Of a stretch of DNA of 64,000 nucleotides, positions 36,602 to 47,300 are shown one piece after another. Under the pieces are notes generated by a model. It was given only the letters and a program-made list of their open reading frames with translations. It searched no databases and had not been told where the DNA came from. The translations under genes and the position numbers were made by a program. Position 1 is the first letter of the stretch. Each line of letters starts with the position of its first letter. The DNA is from Nymphaea colorata (Eukaryota; Streptophyta; Magnoliopsida; Nymphaeales; Nymphaeaceae): NCBI RefSeq assembly GCF_008831285.2, contig NC_045138.2:22909934-22973933 (forward strand). The letters run 5' to 3'.

Positions 36602-38346
36602 AAGAGAGAGAGACAGAGAGAGACAAAGAGACAGAGAGACAGAGAGAGAAAGAGAGTGAGAGAGAGTGGGTGAATGGTGACTCTGGTTGAGAGTCATCCA
36701 ATTCATCATAATGAACAATTGAGAAAAAACCAAAGAAAATGTGTGAGCTAATATTAGATTATGAAAATAATCATCACATTTTTCTCCTTATTTTTCTTTC
36801 AACCGTCCATCACATGAATTGGACAGCCCTCATGAGTGTGCTAGGTAACTATGAATAGCTAGAGTCACCAGTCAATTTTCTTTATATATACATATATTTC
36901 AAATTATTAGCTTTCTAATGATTTTCTTAAGGAAACATCGATAAAAATTTGAAACAGTAATTAAAATGTTGAGACTAATAAAAAAATTTAAAATATATTT
37001 AAAATTTTGTTTCTTTAAACAATTATATAAATATTGCAATAAAATTTTTGATGATATTATTGCAATATTTTGAAAATATTGCCAATATTTGTAACAAAAT
37101 ACAAGCCATAAGGTTGTGGCTCAGAATCTAAATTCCGAATCTAATGGAATAGCTTCCCACCTCCATGCTTGTATCTGCACCCAATAGCTTATAAATTCAG
37201 AGATCAACAATCAGGAAGACACCGAACTTCCGTTAGGTGACATTATTCCCGAAACTTTCTCAAATGAAAAGAGCAAAAAATTTCAAAGTAAAAAGGAACA
37301 AGCAGGACAAAATCCGAAGAATAATGTGCATATTAGAAGGTAAGGATTCTATTTGGTTTTACTCTGGCTGTGGCTACAAGTGGACAGAAAAGCTGGTTTC
37401 ACATACAATCATTAATGAAGCTTCAACTTTAAGGATATACTCAGAAAATAAGTACGAATTAACCATGAAAATTTGATACGCATTCAGCAGCAGGAATCAT
37501 GCACCAACCTCGTGACCTTGATCCAGAAGCTCCACTGCAGTAGACATCCCAGCAAGTCCAGCTCCAATAATAGCTACTTTAAGCTTGGGTCCTCTGTAGC
37601 GCTCTGGCTCTGGTGGAAACAAACCTTTCGGAGCTGCCAAATAAATGATAAACGAAGATAAGCATAATACATGGATCAGGATTCTGCTAGTTCCGATGAC
37701 AAAAAACCTACATAGTTTGCAAATAGAATCATGGTCAGTGTTTTCAGTATCCACAGTCTGCAGCACAAATTCTCTCAACACTTCAAAAATAACCAGTCCT
37801 CTACGCATGAAACGTAGAACAGTCGACGCCACTTTGAGAAACAGAACACAGACAGCTAGCAAAAACAGGCAAAAGGATAAAACCCCTTCACCCTTCGGTG
37901 CTTTCTGAAATAAAAGCAGCAAATACGAAAAACTCCATTAAAAGAAATTATCAATTTCCTGGCTCCCGAAACAGGATATGTTGCGAAAATGTTGCTTCTG
38001 CAATATATTGTGGGGCAACACATTCAAAAAGCGGATGTTCTTAAAGAAACAACGGGTAAATAGTCGAGGCAACTAGAACGCCATTTAACAGTCTATCTAC
38101 TAAACGAAGAAGCCGAGGCAATTAACTCCCACTAAAAAAACCAGAACTGGAAGAACTTAGAAAAAGCCAGAAACCATGAGAGAAGAGTCCGATACCATTA
38201 ACACTCATATCCGAAACCTTTGTCTCCAAACCGCATCGAACTCCCAACTTCCCTCCACGGAGGAGCATCGCCGGTAACCCCAGGCTCTCACCACAAAATC
38301 CGCTCCTCCTCGCCGTGTACACCGTCGGAATCGACGCGCAAGCCAT
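19379..38346 (-). CDS. ZDS: Zeta-carotene desaturase, chloroplastic, complete (14 exons, 576 aa)
   Basis: Exons: 38196-38346, 37509-37633, 33350-33484, 32907-32979, 32728-32801, 31546-31650, 22621-22865, 22440-22527, 21822-21864, 21573-21729, 21291-21419, 20939-21011, 19890-20054, 19379-19546. They total 1731 bp with consistent phases and GT-AG borders. The enzyme desaturates di-cis-zeta-carotene via neurosporene to prolycopene in plastids, using FAD and plastoquinone (family knowledge). Residues 1 to about 50 form a Ser/Arg/Leu-rich transit peptide; the family-typical [19 protein letters not shown] follows. The FAD-binding GAGLAG is at 74-79. [15 protein letters not shown] and [15 protein letters not shown] lie in exon 7. 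The C-terminal FAD-site signature [24 protein letters not shown] spans exons 13 and 14. No stop or frameshift was found. The start at MACAS is preferred; an in-frame ATG lies 11 codons upstream at 38379. Intron 6 (8.7 kb) carries viral DNA; intron 2 is 4.0 kb. Confidence 0.97.
23090..23143. repeat. 27-bp perfect tandem duplication
   Basis: AAAAGGAAACATAATTTTGT plus ATGGGT occurs twice back to back (23090-23116 and 23117-23143), at the left border of the LTR-like segment in ZDS intron 6. Confidence 0.9.
23135..23488 (+). mobile_element. Copia-like 5' LTR stub with primer-binding site, truncated
   Basis: Candidate LTR at 23135-23395: it begins TGTTATGGGTAG, has a TATA-like CTCTATATAAAATG near 23205, and is followed by a long pyrimidine tract and a CA end. 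TGGTATCAGAGC (23396-23407), the initiator tRNA-Met priming site, follows immediately. About 80 bp later the DNA switches to the left arm of the pararetrovirus inverted repeat at about 23489. No matching 3' LTR was found, so this looks like a 5' remnant. The LTR start is uncertain. Confidence 0.6.
23757..24540 (-). pseudogene. Pararetrovirus downstream frame (unassigned protein), left copy
   Basis: Follows the RNase H region in the viral sense, where other plant pararetroviruses may carry a transactivator or accessory frame. The frame is broken. Near its end lies a cysteine/histidine cluster [15 protein letters not shown] (C-x2-C-x7-C-x2-H), which could bind zinc. The right copy has an equivalent region at about 29040-29600. 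I do not recognise the family, and the zinc-binding role is inferred from spacing only. Confidence 0.5.
24544..25154 (-). pseudogene. Pararetrovirus RNase H region, left copy
   Basis: Corresponds to the right copy's clearer RNase H frame (28351-29031). It includes the start of a connection region ([20 protein letters not shown]) and later an Asp-containing STDAS-type strand, read in interrupted frames. Frame changes are present, for example between about 24780 and 24950. Confidence 0.7.
25241..26159 (-). pseudogene. Pararetrovirus reverse transcriptase region, left copy
   Basis: Two overlapping frames carry RT motifs: [20 protein letters not shown] (motif 1-2 region), KFDCKS followed by [10 protein letters not shown] (domain A), and the polymerase box YIDD inside [15 protein letters not shown] frameshift near 25450-25470 separates domain A from the YIDD box, so no continuous enzyme is encoded. 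Family assignment is based on these motifs plus the EIKRGK-like text of the right copy. Confidence 0.85.
26194..26460 (-). pseudogene. Pararetrovirus aspartic protease region, left copy
   Basis: An 88-codon frame containing the retropepsin motif [10 protein letters not shown], between the zinc-knuckle region and the reverse transcriptase, as in plant pararetroviral polyproteins. It is cut off from the flanking coding by stops. Confidence 0.75.
26578..27437 (-). pseudogene. Pararetrovirus coat-protein-like region with zinc knuckle, left copy
   Basis: Viral-sense reading gives a basic Lys/Arg-rich stretch, then a CCHC knuckle (CFAC...GHYANKC, C-x2-C-x4-H-x4-C) interrupted by a TAG at 27049-27051. 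A very acidic Glu/Ser/Asp tail follows in the 140-codon frame 26578-27000. The basic, zinc knuckle, acidic order is typical of caulimovirid coat proteins. It is truncated at the junction with the right copy and absent from that copy. Confidence 0.7.
27438..28350 (+). pseudogene. Pararetrovirus reverse transcriptase region, right copy
   Basis: Open from 27339 to 28193 with domain A ([17 protein letters not shown]), [11 protein letters not shown], and the polymerase box region, which reads YTDD here. A 92-bp tandem duplication (28065-28156 and 28157-28248) repeats the polymerase-box segment. Because 92 is not a multiple of 3, it shifts the frame and truncates the product. Confidence 0.85.
28065..28248 (+). 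repeat. 92-bp tandem duplication within the viral RT region
   Basis: The copies at 28065-28156 and 28157-28248 are nearly identical. Both start GATTTTATCATTAATTATAC and end in CGCAGAAATAT. The left copy has a single unit, so this arose after the two copies diverged. Confidence 0.93.
28351..29031 (+). pseudogene. Pararetrovirus RNase H region, right copy
   Basis: A 226-codon frame with the connection segment ([20 protein letters not shown]), the RNase H strand VLSTDASSD, then [11 protein letters not shown], the Glu-containing [11 protein letters not shown], and ILRTDSQNL. The order matches retroelement RNase H. It is out of frame with the RT because of the upstream duplication. A short repeat ([11 protein letters not shown]) near residue 170 looks like a small insertion. 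Confidence 0.85.
29040..29600 (+). pseudogene. Pararetrovirus downstream frame (unassigned protein), right copy
   Basis: The equivalent of 23757-24540 on the other strand, with a 119-codon open piece at 29128-29487 ([20 protein letters not shown]). A stop falls just before the cysteine cluster. Function not recognised. Confidence 0.5.
30033..31545. other. ZDS intron 6, segment between the viral DNA and exon 6
   Basis: AT-rich, no exon. It contains a compound (GT)n-(GA)n microsatellite at 30214-30261 and a CTAGGCATCTAGG-type repeat around 30490-30560. Confidence 0.55.
30214..30261. repeat. (GT)n(GA)n compound microsatellite
   Basis: About 14 GT units followed directly by about 10 GA units, in ZDS intron 6 shortly beyond the viral inverted repeat. 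Confidence 0.95.
36052..36105. repeat. 27-bp perfect tandem duplication
   Basis: TTCTTCTCAAATATCATTCA plus AGAAAGT is present twice without a gap, in ZDS intron 2. Confidence 0.9.
36533..36668. repeat. (TA)n tract followed by a GA-rich run
   Basis: About 30 TA units (36533-36593) join a purine-only GAGAGA/GACAGA run (36594-36668). Open frames across it are simple-repeat artefacts. Confidence 0.95.
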
Positions 38347-40352
38347 CGGAAAAACTTGAAACAAGCAAATTTCCCACAAAAATACAACCTACCGTCCAGA
38401 AACACCAAGCTTCCCCGCGGGAATTGGACCCAAACTTTCACAATCTCCACGATTATGCAACGGGAGAGAAGGCAGGAGAAGAAATAACCAGAGCTGTCTC
38501 GCTCTCTCTCACACACACACACTACTTATTCTTCGCCAGTTTCTGTCTCCAGTGAGACGGGAACCTCGATATTGGGCAGAGAGGAGATTCCCCTTTTCAC
38601 CTCCTCGCCATTAACAGAACTACGTGGCCCCTTTTTTTATATCTGCGTGGTGGCGCCATCGTCTCCCTTTGTTCCGCTATCTCTTCTTCCTTAAAATGAC
38701 TTCTCTAGCCTCATCGTTTTCCAGAAAATACTAAACGTTGCGAATCTGTATCAGAATCCAAATCCAATTAAAGATCTGAGACCCATTTTGTGTCAAATAT
38801 GAATGCAGCATGGTAATATGAGAAAGGGAAAGGGAACTTGGATTCTTTTCCAATTAGCGAGCCACGATCTTCTCCCTCACTTATAGTCTACTCAATCAAA
38901 CCAAAAGTGGATTCGAAATAAATAACTTATACTTTATAACGGGGATTTAATAAATATTCTAAAATTTTAGATCTTCTAACCAAATCCCAAATTTTAAAGG
39001 GAAAAAAAAGGCTGTGAGGATGTGTAGGAATCTGTATCCGACTAAAGATCCGAGACGCTCAAATTCGGATAGTTTACATCCCCACTTCCCAACTAAACCG
39101 GGTCTCTTACTTTTGTCATTTCTTTAGTTTGTCCTAACGCCAGTTCCGCAATGAGAGCATCTGGTAATAGGAATGTTGCTTGGTATAGCACCACTGTAGT
39201 TAAAATCTTGGTTAAAATCTTGGTGAACGATTGCTCCTATCAAGGTGAAGCAGCTTGGTGCAGTGTTATCTAAGTAGTAGTAGTAGTAGTAGCTAGCAGC
39301 GTTGTAGTTAAAATCTCAAATAAATTGAATCGGTTATCAATCTGCCAAAGAAAAACAAAAACCATATATTTTGAAAAAAAAATGGAAAATATTATAATTA
39401 TATCCTAATACGATTTTAAAACATAGTAGAAGCATCACTCTAAGACACCGAAAGAAGACCTGGTACTCTAACGACATAGGGTGATGGATAGAGGGTTCGA
39501 CCGTTTTATTGGGTGGTAAGATGAAATATTATTCTTCCTCATCAAACTATTTAATGAGTCATAGTCATTCATCAAGGCTTCGACTCCCCTGTTACCAGAT
39601 CACCAACTTCCTTGACATTCCGGCACTGGGCAGGCATCATCTCATATCATTAAAAAAAAAAAAAAAAACACTTGCATGACATGAAAATTTCATTAGGATA
39701 ACTCAAATTTAAATTGGGATGACTCAAAAATCATATGTGGTGCCCAAAGTGCCTTTCAACCAAAAAAGTCTTGGCCCTGCCACTAGAAATATGTACCACT
39801 ACTGAAAGGTGATTTGATATTTTCTATACAGCGCATTAGCTAGGCAACCTTTAAGACTTGATATGACGAAAATGGTAGTGACCATGTGGTGTTGAAATGA
39901 AAGAATGTAGGCAGCACTTCAATGAAAAATAAGCATATACGTAAAGGGACGACATGCTCTTGCACCTAGCCTTTTCTAAAGACTTCTCCACGGCGAAGTT
40001 ATAGTTACCACGTTCTGGTTGTTGTCTAATAAAATGATCTAATCCTTTTGTTTCCCAAGACTATTCGGCTGGTCGGCCAATGCTGACCATTCAATCGGTA
40101 ATCATTTATTTTCATTTTTCCAACTTGTGTTTGTGCTTTCTCCAATTATTTTCCGTTTACTATGTCTACTGCCTTCATTTCACTTTCAAACATTTCCTCC
40201 AATCTGAAATTTTTTCTTTATAAGTGTATATGTATTGGTCAAGAGTGTCCCCCACCGCCCCCCTCCCCCCACAATTGTGTTTGCTTCAATTATTTCCCTT
40301 TAATATGTCTACTACTTTCATTTCATTTTTCAACATTTCCTTCAACATGGTA

Positions 40353-40387
<35 letters not shown>

Positions 40388-43268
40388 AGAAAGGTAGACC
40401 CATTAATATTAAAGTATTTTTGTGGAATCTAACATTGTAGGATGCTCTTAAGAGTGGTTTAATGAAAAACATATGTTAAATTAATAAATTTTACTATGAT
40501 ATTGTTTTTTAATAACTGTAAATTGAAGGTTCTTATAACATCAAGATTTTGATAGTAAAAAAGACCTCTTAAATATATGTATATATAGTCATTAAATTGT
40601 GAAATCAACATTTTTTTTACATTAAAACTGGCTGCCTAACTTTAAATCAGACGGCCAAATCTTTCATATATCCTACCCTCCCTCTCTCTCCATGTGAACA
40701 ACTCTCTTTTCCTTTCTCATCTCCTTGCAATGGGGGCTTTAGCGGTTCTTCTCCTACCAACATCCGTGGACAGCCGGCAATGGCAAGGCAGGAGCTGGTG
40801 ACCATGATTATCTAGAGCCACCCGACTCACTCATGGCTAATGTCTAATAGACAATTGAGAGAAAAACAAAAAAATAAATATACGAATTAATACTGGATGG
40901 TAAAAATGTTCTTCATCATTTTCTATTTGCTTTCTCTCATCCATCCATAACAACCCTTGAGTGAGGTGGGTGGTGACCTCGGTGGTGGCATTGAATAAGC
41001 AGAGACTCACTGTTCAATTTTCCTGTAACTATGTTTTTCAGTGTCTCTTGCGTCCAAATGATGGTAAGCATTATAGCGACAACCATGAACATACAAATTT
41101 TATCTTGTCTGTGTCAAATCAAAATTATGCGATATATTTTTTGTTAACTACTTTGTTATGTAAAAATAGTTTTATAATGCGATTCAAGAGACGTAATGCT
41201 CTTTCCCAGTGGATGCACCGCGGGCTATGAAAGGAAGGCGACGACTCTGGGAACCCAACTGCAGCTATCTCTAAGGTCGGCTTCTCTCAACGGATTGATC
41301 TATTAATGAAATATGTCAATGGGGCATATTTATTTCGAAGGAGCACTGTGAATGCGGTTCGTCAGACGGAAGGAAGGAAAAGATTGTTTGTTTTGGGAAC
41401 AAGTCACTAATCAAGCTCTTCAGAAGCCTGCTTGCAAGGATACATAGCAAAGCCAGCGATAGCTGCTCTAAGGTTGAAGTATTGAAGTCTACAGGCAGGA
41501 AGCTGTTGATGCCTCAGAAAAATGGAGAAGGCAAGAGCAGTCAGTTTCAGGTCATAGTCTAACTAAGATGTCAATAAGAAGGTGAAAGGGATGGATGCAA
41601 TGAACTGTGCCTGCATCGGCAACTCTTATTCACAGTACCTCTCAGTTAATGGAACCCACCTAGGGATCAGTCCAAGCAGAAGAGCTTTACACTAGCCGAC
41701 CAACTAACACCCGCATGGGCATACGTTTTAGGAGGAATGCTCTCCTCCTCCATGATTCTGCAGCAATGGCAGGGATAGAGGATCTTGCAGGAATGGATCA
41801 AGATGCAAGCAAACAGCCTGAGGAATTTAAGATAGTCCATTACAGATTTGTTGTCGTTTATGTGGGTTTCTTCTTGATCTTAATTTATAGTAGCTTTTTG
41901 ACTCACTACCGTGCTTTAGTGCACTCATCCCCCGCTTGGCTGGATAATTAGTTTTTCATGCACATTATATTTATTATCTGCTGTTAATGAAGGTTTAGGC
42001 TAGGGGCAGAGTTATGAATTTCTCGTTGTAGGGGCCACACTATAGTTTTAAAAATTTAACAAGAGTCTAAATATAATTTTTTAATTTATAATTTTTTTAT
42101 ATTAAGCTAAAATTTTAAAATTTACGTGTAATTTTTTATTTTTTATTTTGAAGGGAGGCCATGACCCTACCAGCACCCCTGTTTGGGCCTAGCCCCAGGC
42201 AGGTGTTCTACGGAAAATACAGAAAGATAATTAGTTGTCATTTTCATACTTTCAAATGCTATTTTGTGTATCCATGTTTAGTAAAAAATTTACTTTTGAA
42301 CTGCCACTTTAGATTTGGAGAAGTACAAAATTTTATTTTACTGTAAGTTAAATATATTCCTATACTATACTTTATTTTCATGTCATAATTGCATTGTAGG
42401 TACGATTGCTGAACATAAGATTATGTTGGGGCTATTAATGGGACATATGTTTACTTAATTATTTCAAGCCAAATTCACCCAAAATATTAATTTAGGTATC
42501 ACAACATAAAATAAAATGTATTTCTATATTTTCATTTAATATGAAAATTAATTTGAACATGTTGTAGCTGGTTGATAAGATTTTGCACGTGATGGCAAAG
42601 TATTGCTGGATGTTCCATTATACAACACATTGTTGTTTCTTCTAGTGAGTAATTTTGTTCTTATATACAGAAAAATATCTTAACAAAATGAACATAATAA
42701 CCGAACAAATGTTATGCAGTCAATGTTGTTTTTGCAAAAGCATTTTCATGATGCCTGTTATCACTCAAAAGAATTTAGAAATAATGATCCCACAAGCGAA
42801 ACAAATGAATTATTTAATGCTTGCAATTTTCAACTTCAGAATGTTGTTCAGCTCGCATTTGGTGTTTCAAGAGGGAGACTTACTATGTCGAAATCTCAAT
42901 ATTTTATCACATCTCAAACTAAAACTGTATTAGCTTGTTGCATCTTACACTCATACGTAACTTGTTTAGGAGAATGGGTAGTGTTACGAAGATGAGTTTC
43001 CTGAAAATATACACAATGATGAAACCAATGAAGATACTCTAAAAAATTAGACGTTTATCTTATTATCAGTGGGAAATGAAACAACATTAATCTTGAAAAT
43101 CGTTCGATGATATAGTATTTTTATTTTGGCAAACTAAAAGTTTTCGCCCAAGCGTGCTTTCACGGATGATTTTGTAAATATTCCGTAAGAGGGGACTATT
43201 ACGAAACGGTCTCTTATATATGGATTAGCAACTTGGCGCGGCGATAGAATTTTAGCAGTTCCGCGGAG
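38347..43268. other. Intergenic region between divergent ZDS and DUF2358 genes
   Basis: This 4.9-kb spacer separates the start codons of two divergently oriented genes. On the minus strand a TATA-like GATATAAAAAAA (38633-38644) lies about 290 bp upstream of the ZDS start; an ACGTGG G-box-type core is nearby at about 38621, but its position just downstream of the TATA makes a role doubtful. Further right are a TAG trinucleotide run (about 39273-39293), a (TA)n tract (about 40357-40384) and AT-rich DNA. Small open frames, such as 41715-41951 with one hydrophobic stretch, were not recognised. Confidence 0.5.
43215..43222 (+). promoter_or_regulatory. TATA box of the DUF2358 gene (candidate)
   Basis: TATATATG lies 47 bp before the start codon at 43269, which leaves room for a short leader with initiation near 43245-43250. 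The following bases are GC-rich (GGCGCGGCGA). Confidence 0.5.
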
Positions 43269-44307
43269 ATGGCGGCACTGAGCTCTTCGTTCCTTCAAAT
43301 CGTCATCCCATCTTCGACAGAAACAACGAAGTAAGAAGCACATACCCGTCTTTTCCAATCGTTCTCGCATCCCATCCATCGTGAAATTTATGAATTGTTG
43401 CCTATTTATCTATCAGTTTTTTTATTGCTTAATTCGGATTTTCTTGTGGCTTGCCAATGAAAAGAAAAATGGAACCGTAAGTGCTTTATCTCCTTGGCAG
43501 AGTAGAAATAGCGAGTTTTCGAAGGGATTGAAACAAAATAGTGGACGGGTTTGTTGTTCGTCAAAGGAAGGCTCGCCGATACTCAAATTCGCAGTAAGCG
43601 GGGTCACAGAGTTGCTTCGGATTCTCAGTTGGCGAAGTCCACGGTAAATATCTTGTTTTTTTTTATGATATTTTTTTCTTTTGAAGTTCTCCTTTACTGT
43701 GAAAAGAAATTCCTATTAAATCGGGAATATACCATGTTGGATGCAATGAATTGTGTCCTTTGCCTTCTTCAAATAAAGGATGACTAGGGTGTTTTGTGTT
43801 TTGTTGATAGTTCGAATGAAACCGCTAAACAGCCTTCAGATGAGAGGCTTTCAGTTCGCGACATCGAAGACCTGGTTGCCATCATCGAGTCCGATTATCA
43901 GAGAGCTTATTTCCTTACGGGTTCTCCCTCTCTCTCTCTCTCTCTCGTGGTTATTGCTTCGTTCGATGAACTATTTGCATGTGGTATTTTCTTCGTCTTG
44001 TACTAGCTAATATATCTGTTCACTTATTGAATGTTTTATTGGTTATGGCTGGTGGAAGTTCATAATCCTTTTCTTGTCCCTCTTTGGTTGGTTCAAAGAA
44101 GGAAAAAAGAAAGGCCGAGGGAAACATGCTAAGTCATTTTCTTCTTTCATTAAGGTCAAAACACTAACTATAAGGATCACACCTATGTCAGACCCATATC
44201 ACATAAGAGTGTGGACACAGGTGTGAGTACAGAGCAATTAAAAAAACTGGGTGCGAGTACGTGGCTCTCTCTCCCTTTGTGTGTGTGTATATAAAGATTT
44301 TTCTCTC

Positions 44308-44363
<56 letters not shown>

Positions 44364-47300
44364 TATATAATTTTCGAAGTATCTGAATTCATTTATGAGC
44401 CATTCCACTTGAATGATGGTTCATAACATTCCACATGCAAAGTTACTTTTTCAGACTCAAATGTAAGTTGTCATTTACCTTTCCAAAAAAACTTCACATC
44501 TTGTGAACTGTCAATCAAGCTGATTGAATAGTTCATAAACAGTCCACACATAACTCTCATATTTACTTAGTCTATGTATTTTGCAACACTCTATTTTGAT
44601 CCTAATGTACATACCTATGTTGTGAAAACTGAAAACCATAAGTAGAACACATTTTATTCCAATAAAAATTTATATACATTCAACAGGATTTATTTTATAG
44701 AAGTGATGTGTTACATCATGCCTTTGGATGTGAAAACATGAATTTGATTTTTGAATTCCTAAAATTGATAGAATGTGGGATACATTGACAAAAAACATAC
44801 CATGAAAACATTCACATTAATAGGTTTTAAGGTAAAAAGGAACAACATATTGCCAAATTGGAAGAACACTAAAAAACTTAAGGTTATTGGAAGAAGAAGA
44901 CAAAAATGGATGGTCAAAGATGGGCATGTCAAAAATCAGTCCATGTATGGCATGGGTGTAGGTTGCATCATACATGGCTTTGACCATGTCCAATCCATAT
45001 CTTGTTTTTGCACTTGTGTCGTGGAGTATTGGCAAGGGTACAACTCCCTTTTACTCACGTCTATGTGACATAGGATAACCGTTAACATAGAAATGGCAAT
45101 TGGGATTATTAAAAGGTTCTCAGTCTTTTCTCATGTCGCATCCCTATGATGGGCCTGTTTTCTAGCAGCTCATCCTCTGTGGCCTCCTGCTGCCATTCAG
45201 TATTGCTGCCTTCTGGCTCTATCCTACCTTGCAAGTGTCTCTGGGATCAGGCTGAAAATAAGGACTCTAGTTTGCAAGCTGCTACTTTGCCATGAGGAGA
45301 TTCTCCTTCATCTTTTCTGATGCTAGTTCTTTTGGCTATTTTGATCTCCTTCTTACCCAAATTTAGATATTTCAGTTTGATCAGAATCATTTTTCAGGGT
45401 CCTGGACTGATTATTAGCCTTCTTCAACAGCTTGGCTGAAAAGATGGTATTTCATTTGGAGTGCAGGTTGTTCTGCCCCTTGCCTGCTTTGAGGAGAATG
45501 TAATAGTTCTTTCTTCAATGGATTATGCAAGCCCTTGACTAGGATTGCCAACATTTTGTTGGGGAGGTTTCTATCTCTGAATATCTTTTAACATTTTTTT
45601 TCTTTTTTTTTTGGCTAGTAAAAGTCAGAAAGTATGAAATAATAAAATGTGGTCTCACGTGAGTATAATCATCATAATTCACAAAATCTTTTTCCTTTGC
45701 TTTTTTTCAGTTTAAAAATGACTTTTTAAACTTGTAACGTACTGAGGCATGCTTATTCAACAGTTAGTCCAGAAAATATTGGAATATAAACCCAACAAGC
45801 TTTTGTTTTTATAACATTTTTATTTTTCTCTTCTCTTAATTCCAAAATGACTAGCTAGGAGCATGCAAGGTGAGGTAGATGCAAAAAGTTCTTCATTATA
45901 TAATTGAGTTGGTTCCTGAAATAGTTTGGTTGGATTAGCAAAAATTAGCAATGGGTAAATCTGCCCTATTTTCTCAAAACATTTATCACAAGAATTTTCA
46001 TTTTCTTTTCCTACCCTTTCTTACCATTTATGAAAAGCCATTAGTGGCTGAATGGTTATTGACAACTGCTGATATAAGGAGAAAAAGAAGAAGAGGTTTG
46101 AGCAGTTACATTTGGTTTGCTAATGACAATTGGCAAATGACATGCTACTCACTTTTGATTATGCTCCTGACACATGCAAAGGATCTAATCCATTTGAGTC
46201 CTCGAAGTGGCTTCCACCGGACCTCCTCACCAAACGCCCTTGGGTATCTAAAACAAACGCTTGTAATGATCCTAAATCCTGAACTACTTTGTGGAAGGTT
46301 TCTCACTGCTGCACCTTGTGGGACTATGTCTTAGTCCCTCCACATTAGCAATTCTATGCACTTCTATGGGAATGTGATAAAGCAATTTGGATTCAAGAAA
46401 AACAAGTGAGGATCCTTTCCTTGGCATCCTGCCATTGCACATAATCTTCTCCTCCGGTTTCTATTTTCAATTTGATAGCTGCTCAGTGTTCAGCATTCAT
46501 CAGCCTGGTAAAGCTAAAGCTTAACATATTTAAATGGGAAGAAGTTGAATACCCATGAGGTAACTGCACCATTCTCCAACGATAAAAGAAAATCAGATAG
46601 TATGAAAAAGCAAGTAGAAAAAAGTTCCAGTACTTATGCTTTTAGTCAACCTGTGCCAAAATATTTTTCTGCAGGGCATCCCCTTGTCCTGGGAGCACAT
46701 TACTTTCTCTAATTTGAGCTTTGTTAAGTTCTCAACTGAATTCTATGACAGATTCAAACAAGCTTTTACATATGAGGTTCAATTCTTTTGAATTAATGTC
46801 TGGTGATGCAATTTCATTCTCAATTTTATTTCAATGATTGAATCAAATGTGATTGTGAATGAGTTAATTGTTCATGTTTATGCAACGGTTTCTCAAAAAA
46901 GATTCATTTGTGAAGGCAACTTCCTTTGCTTATATTTGATAAATTTTAGTCTGATTTCCTTTTCCCAGGATTCTTTCTTGCATATGAATTCAAACTTTGT
47001 TTCTTTAATAGGTCAACTTATAATTGTTTATTTGGTTACTTTTGCCATACTCTCATGCTTTTTGCACTTTGAATGAAAAACTCACTGTTATCAATATTTC
47101 TTTCTGTTTTATTGTTGTTATGACCTCTATCATCTGTTACATTACTTATTGTAAATGCAAAATGTGCAATGAAAGAATATGTGTGTGTGTTGAGCATGGA
47201 TGCTATGTGTGCTTGCATTTGCACTAGTTTCCAGCTTATTATGCAATAAGAAACTGTTAACTGCTGTTATAATTTTGAGATGTTGAGAAACTTGAGTAAT

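Larger units (their letters stand above)
33485..37508. other. ZDS intron 2 (4.0 kb)
   Basis: AT-rich intron without recognised coding. It holds a (GT)n tract at 35062-35091, a 27-bp tandem duplication at 36052-36105, and a long (TA)n tract followed by a GA-rich run at 36533-36668. Confidence 0.6.

Noticed and set aside
36477-36733. Open frames with long Ile-Tyr runs
   Set aside because: Translation of the TA microsatellite and GA run, not genes.
37890-37922. Minus-strand AG followed by KAPKGEGVL, resembling the ZDS APKG start of exon 2
   Set aside because: The real exon 2 starts at 37633 with [11 protein letters not shown]. This upstream text diverges after four residues and hits no consistent splice phase.
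41715-41951. 78-codon frame with one hydrophobic stretch in the intergenic region
   Set aside because: Too short and unrecognised; no promoter or splice context.
45951-46334. 127-codon plus-strand frame in DUF2358 intron 3
   Set aside because: No domain, no codon pattern or neighbouring exon support.
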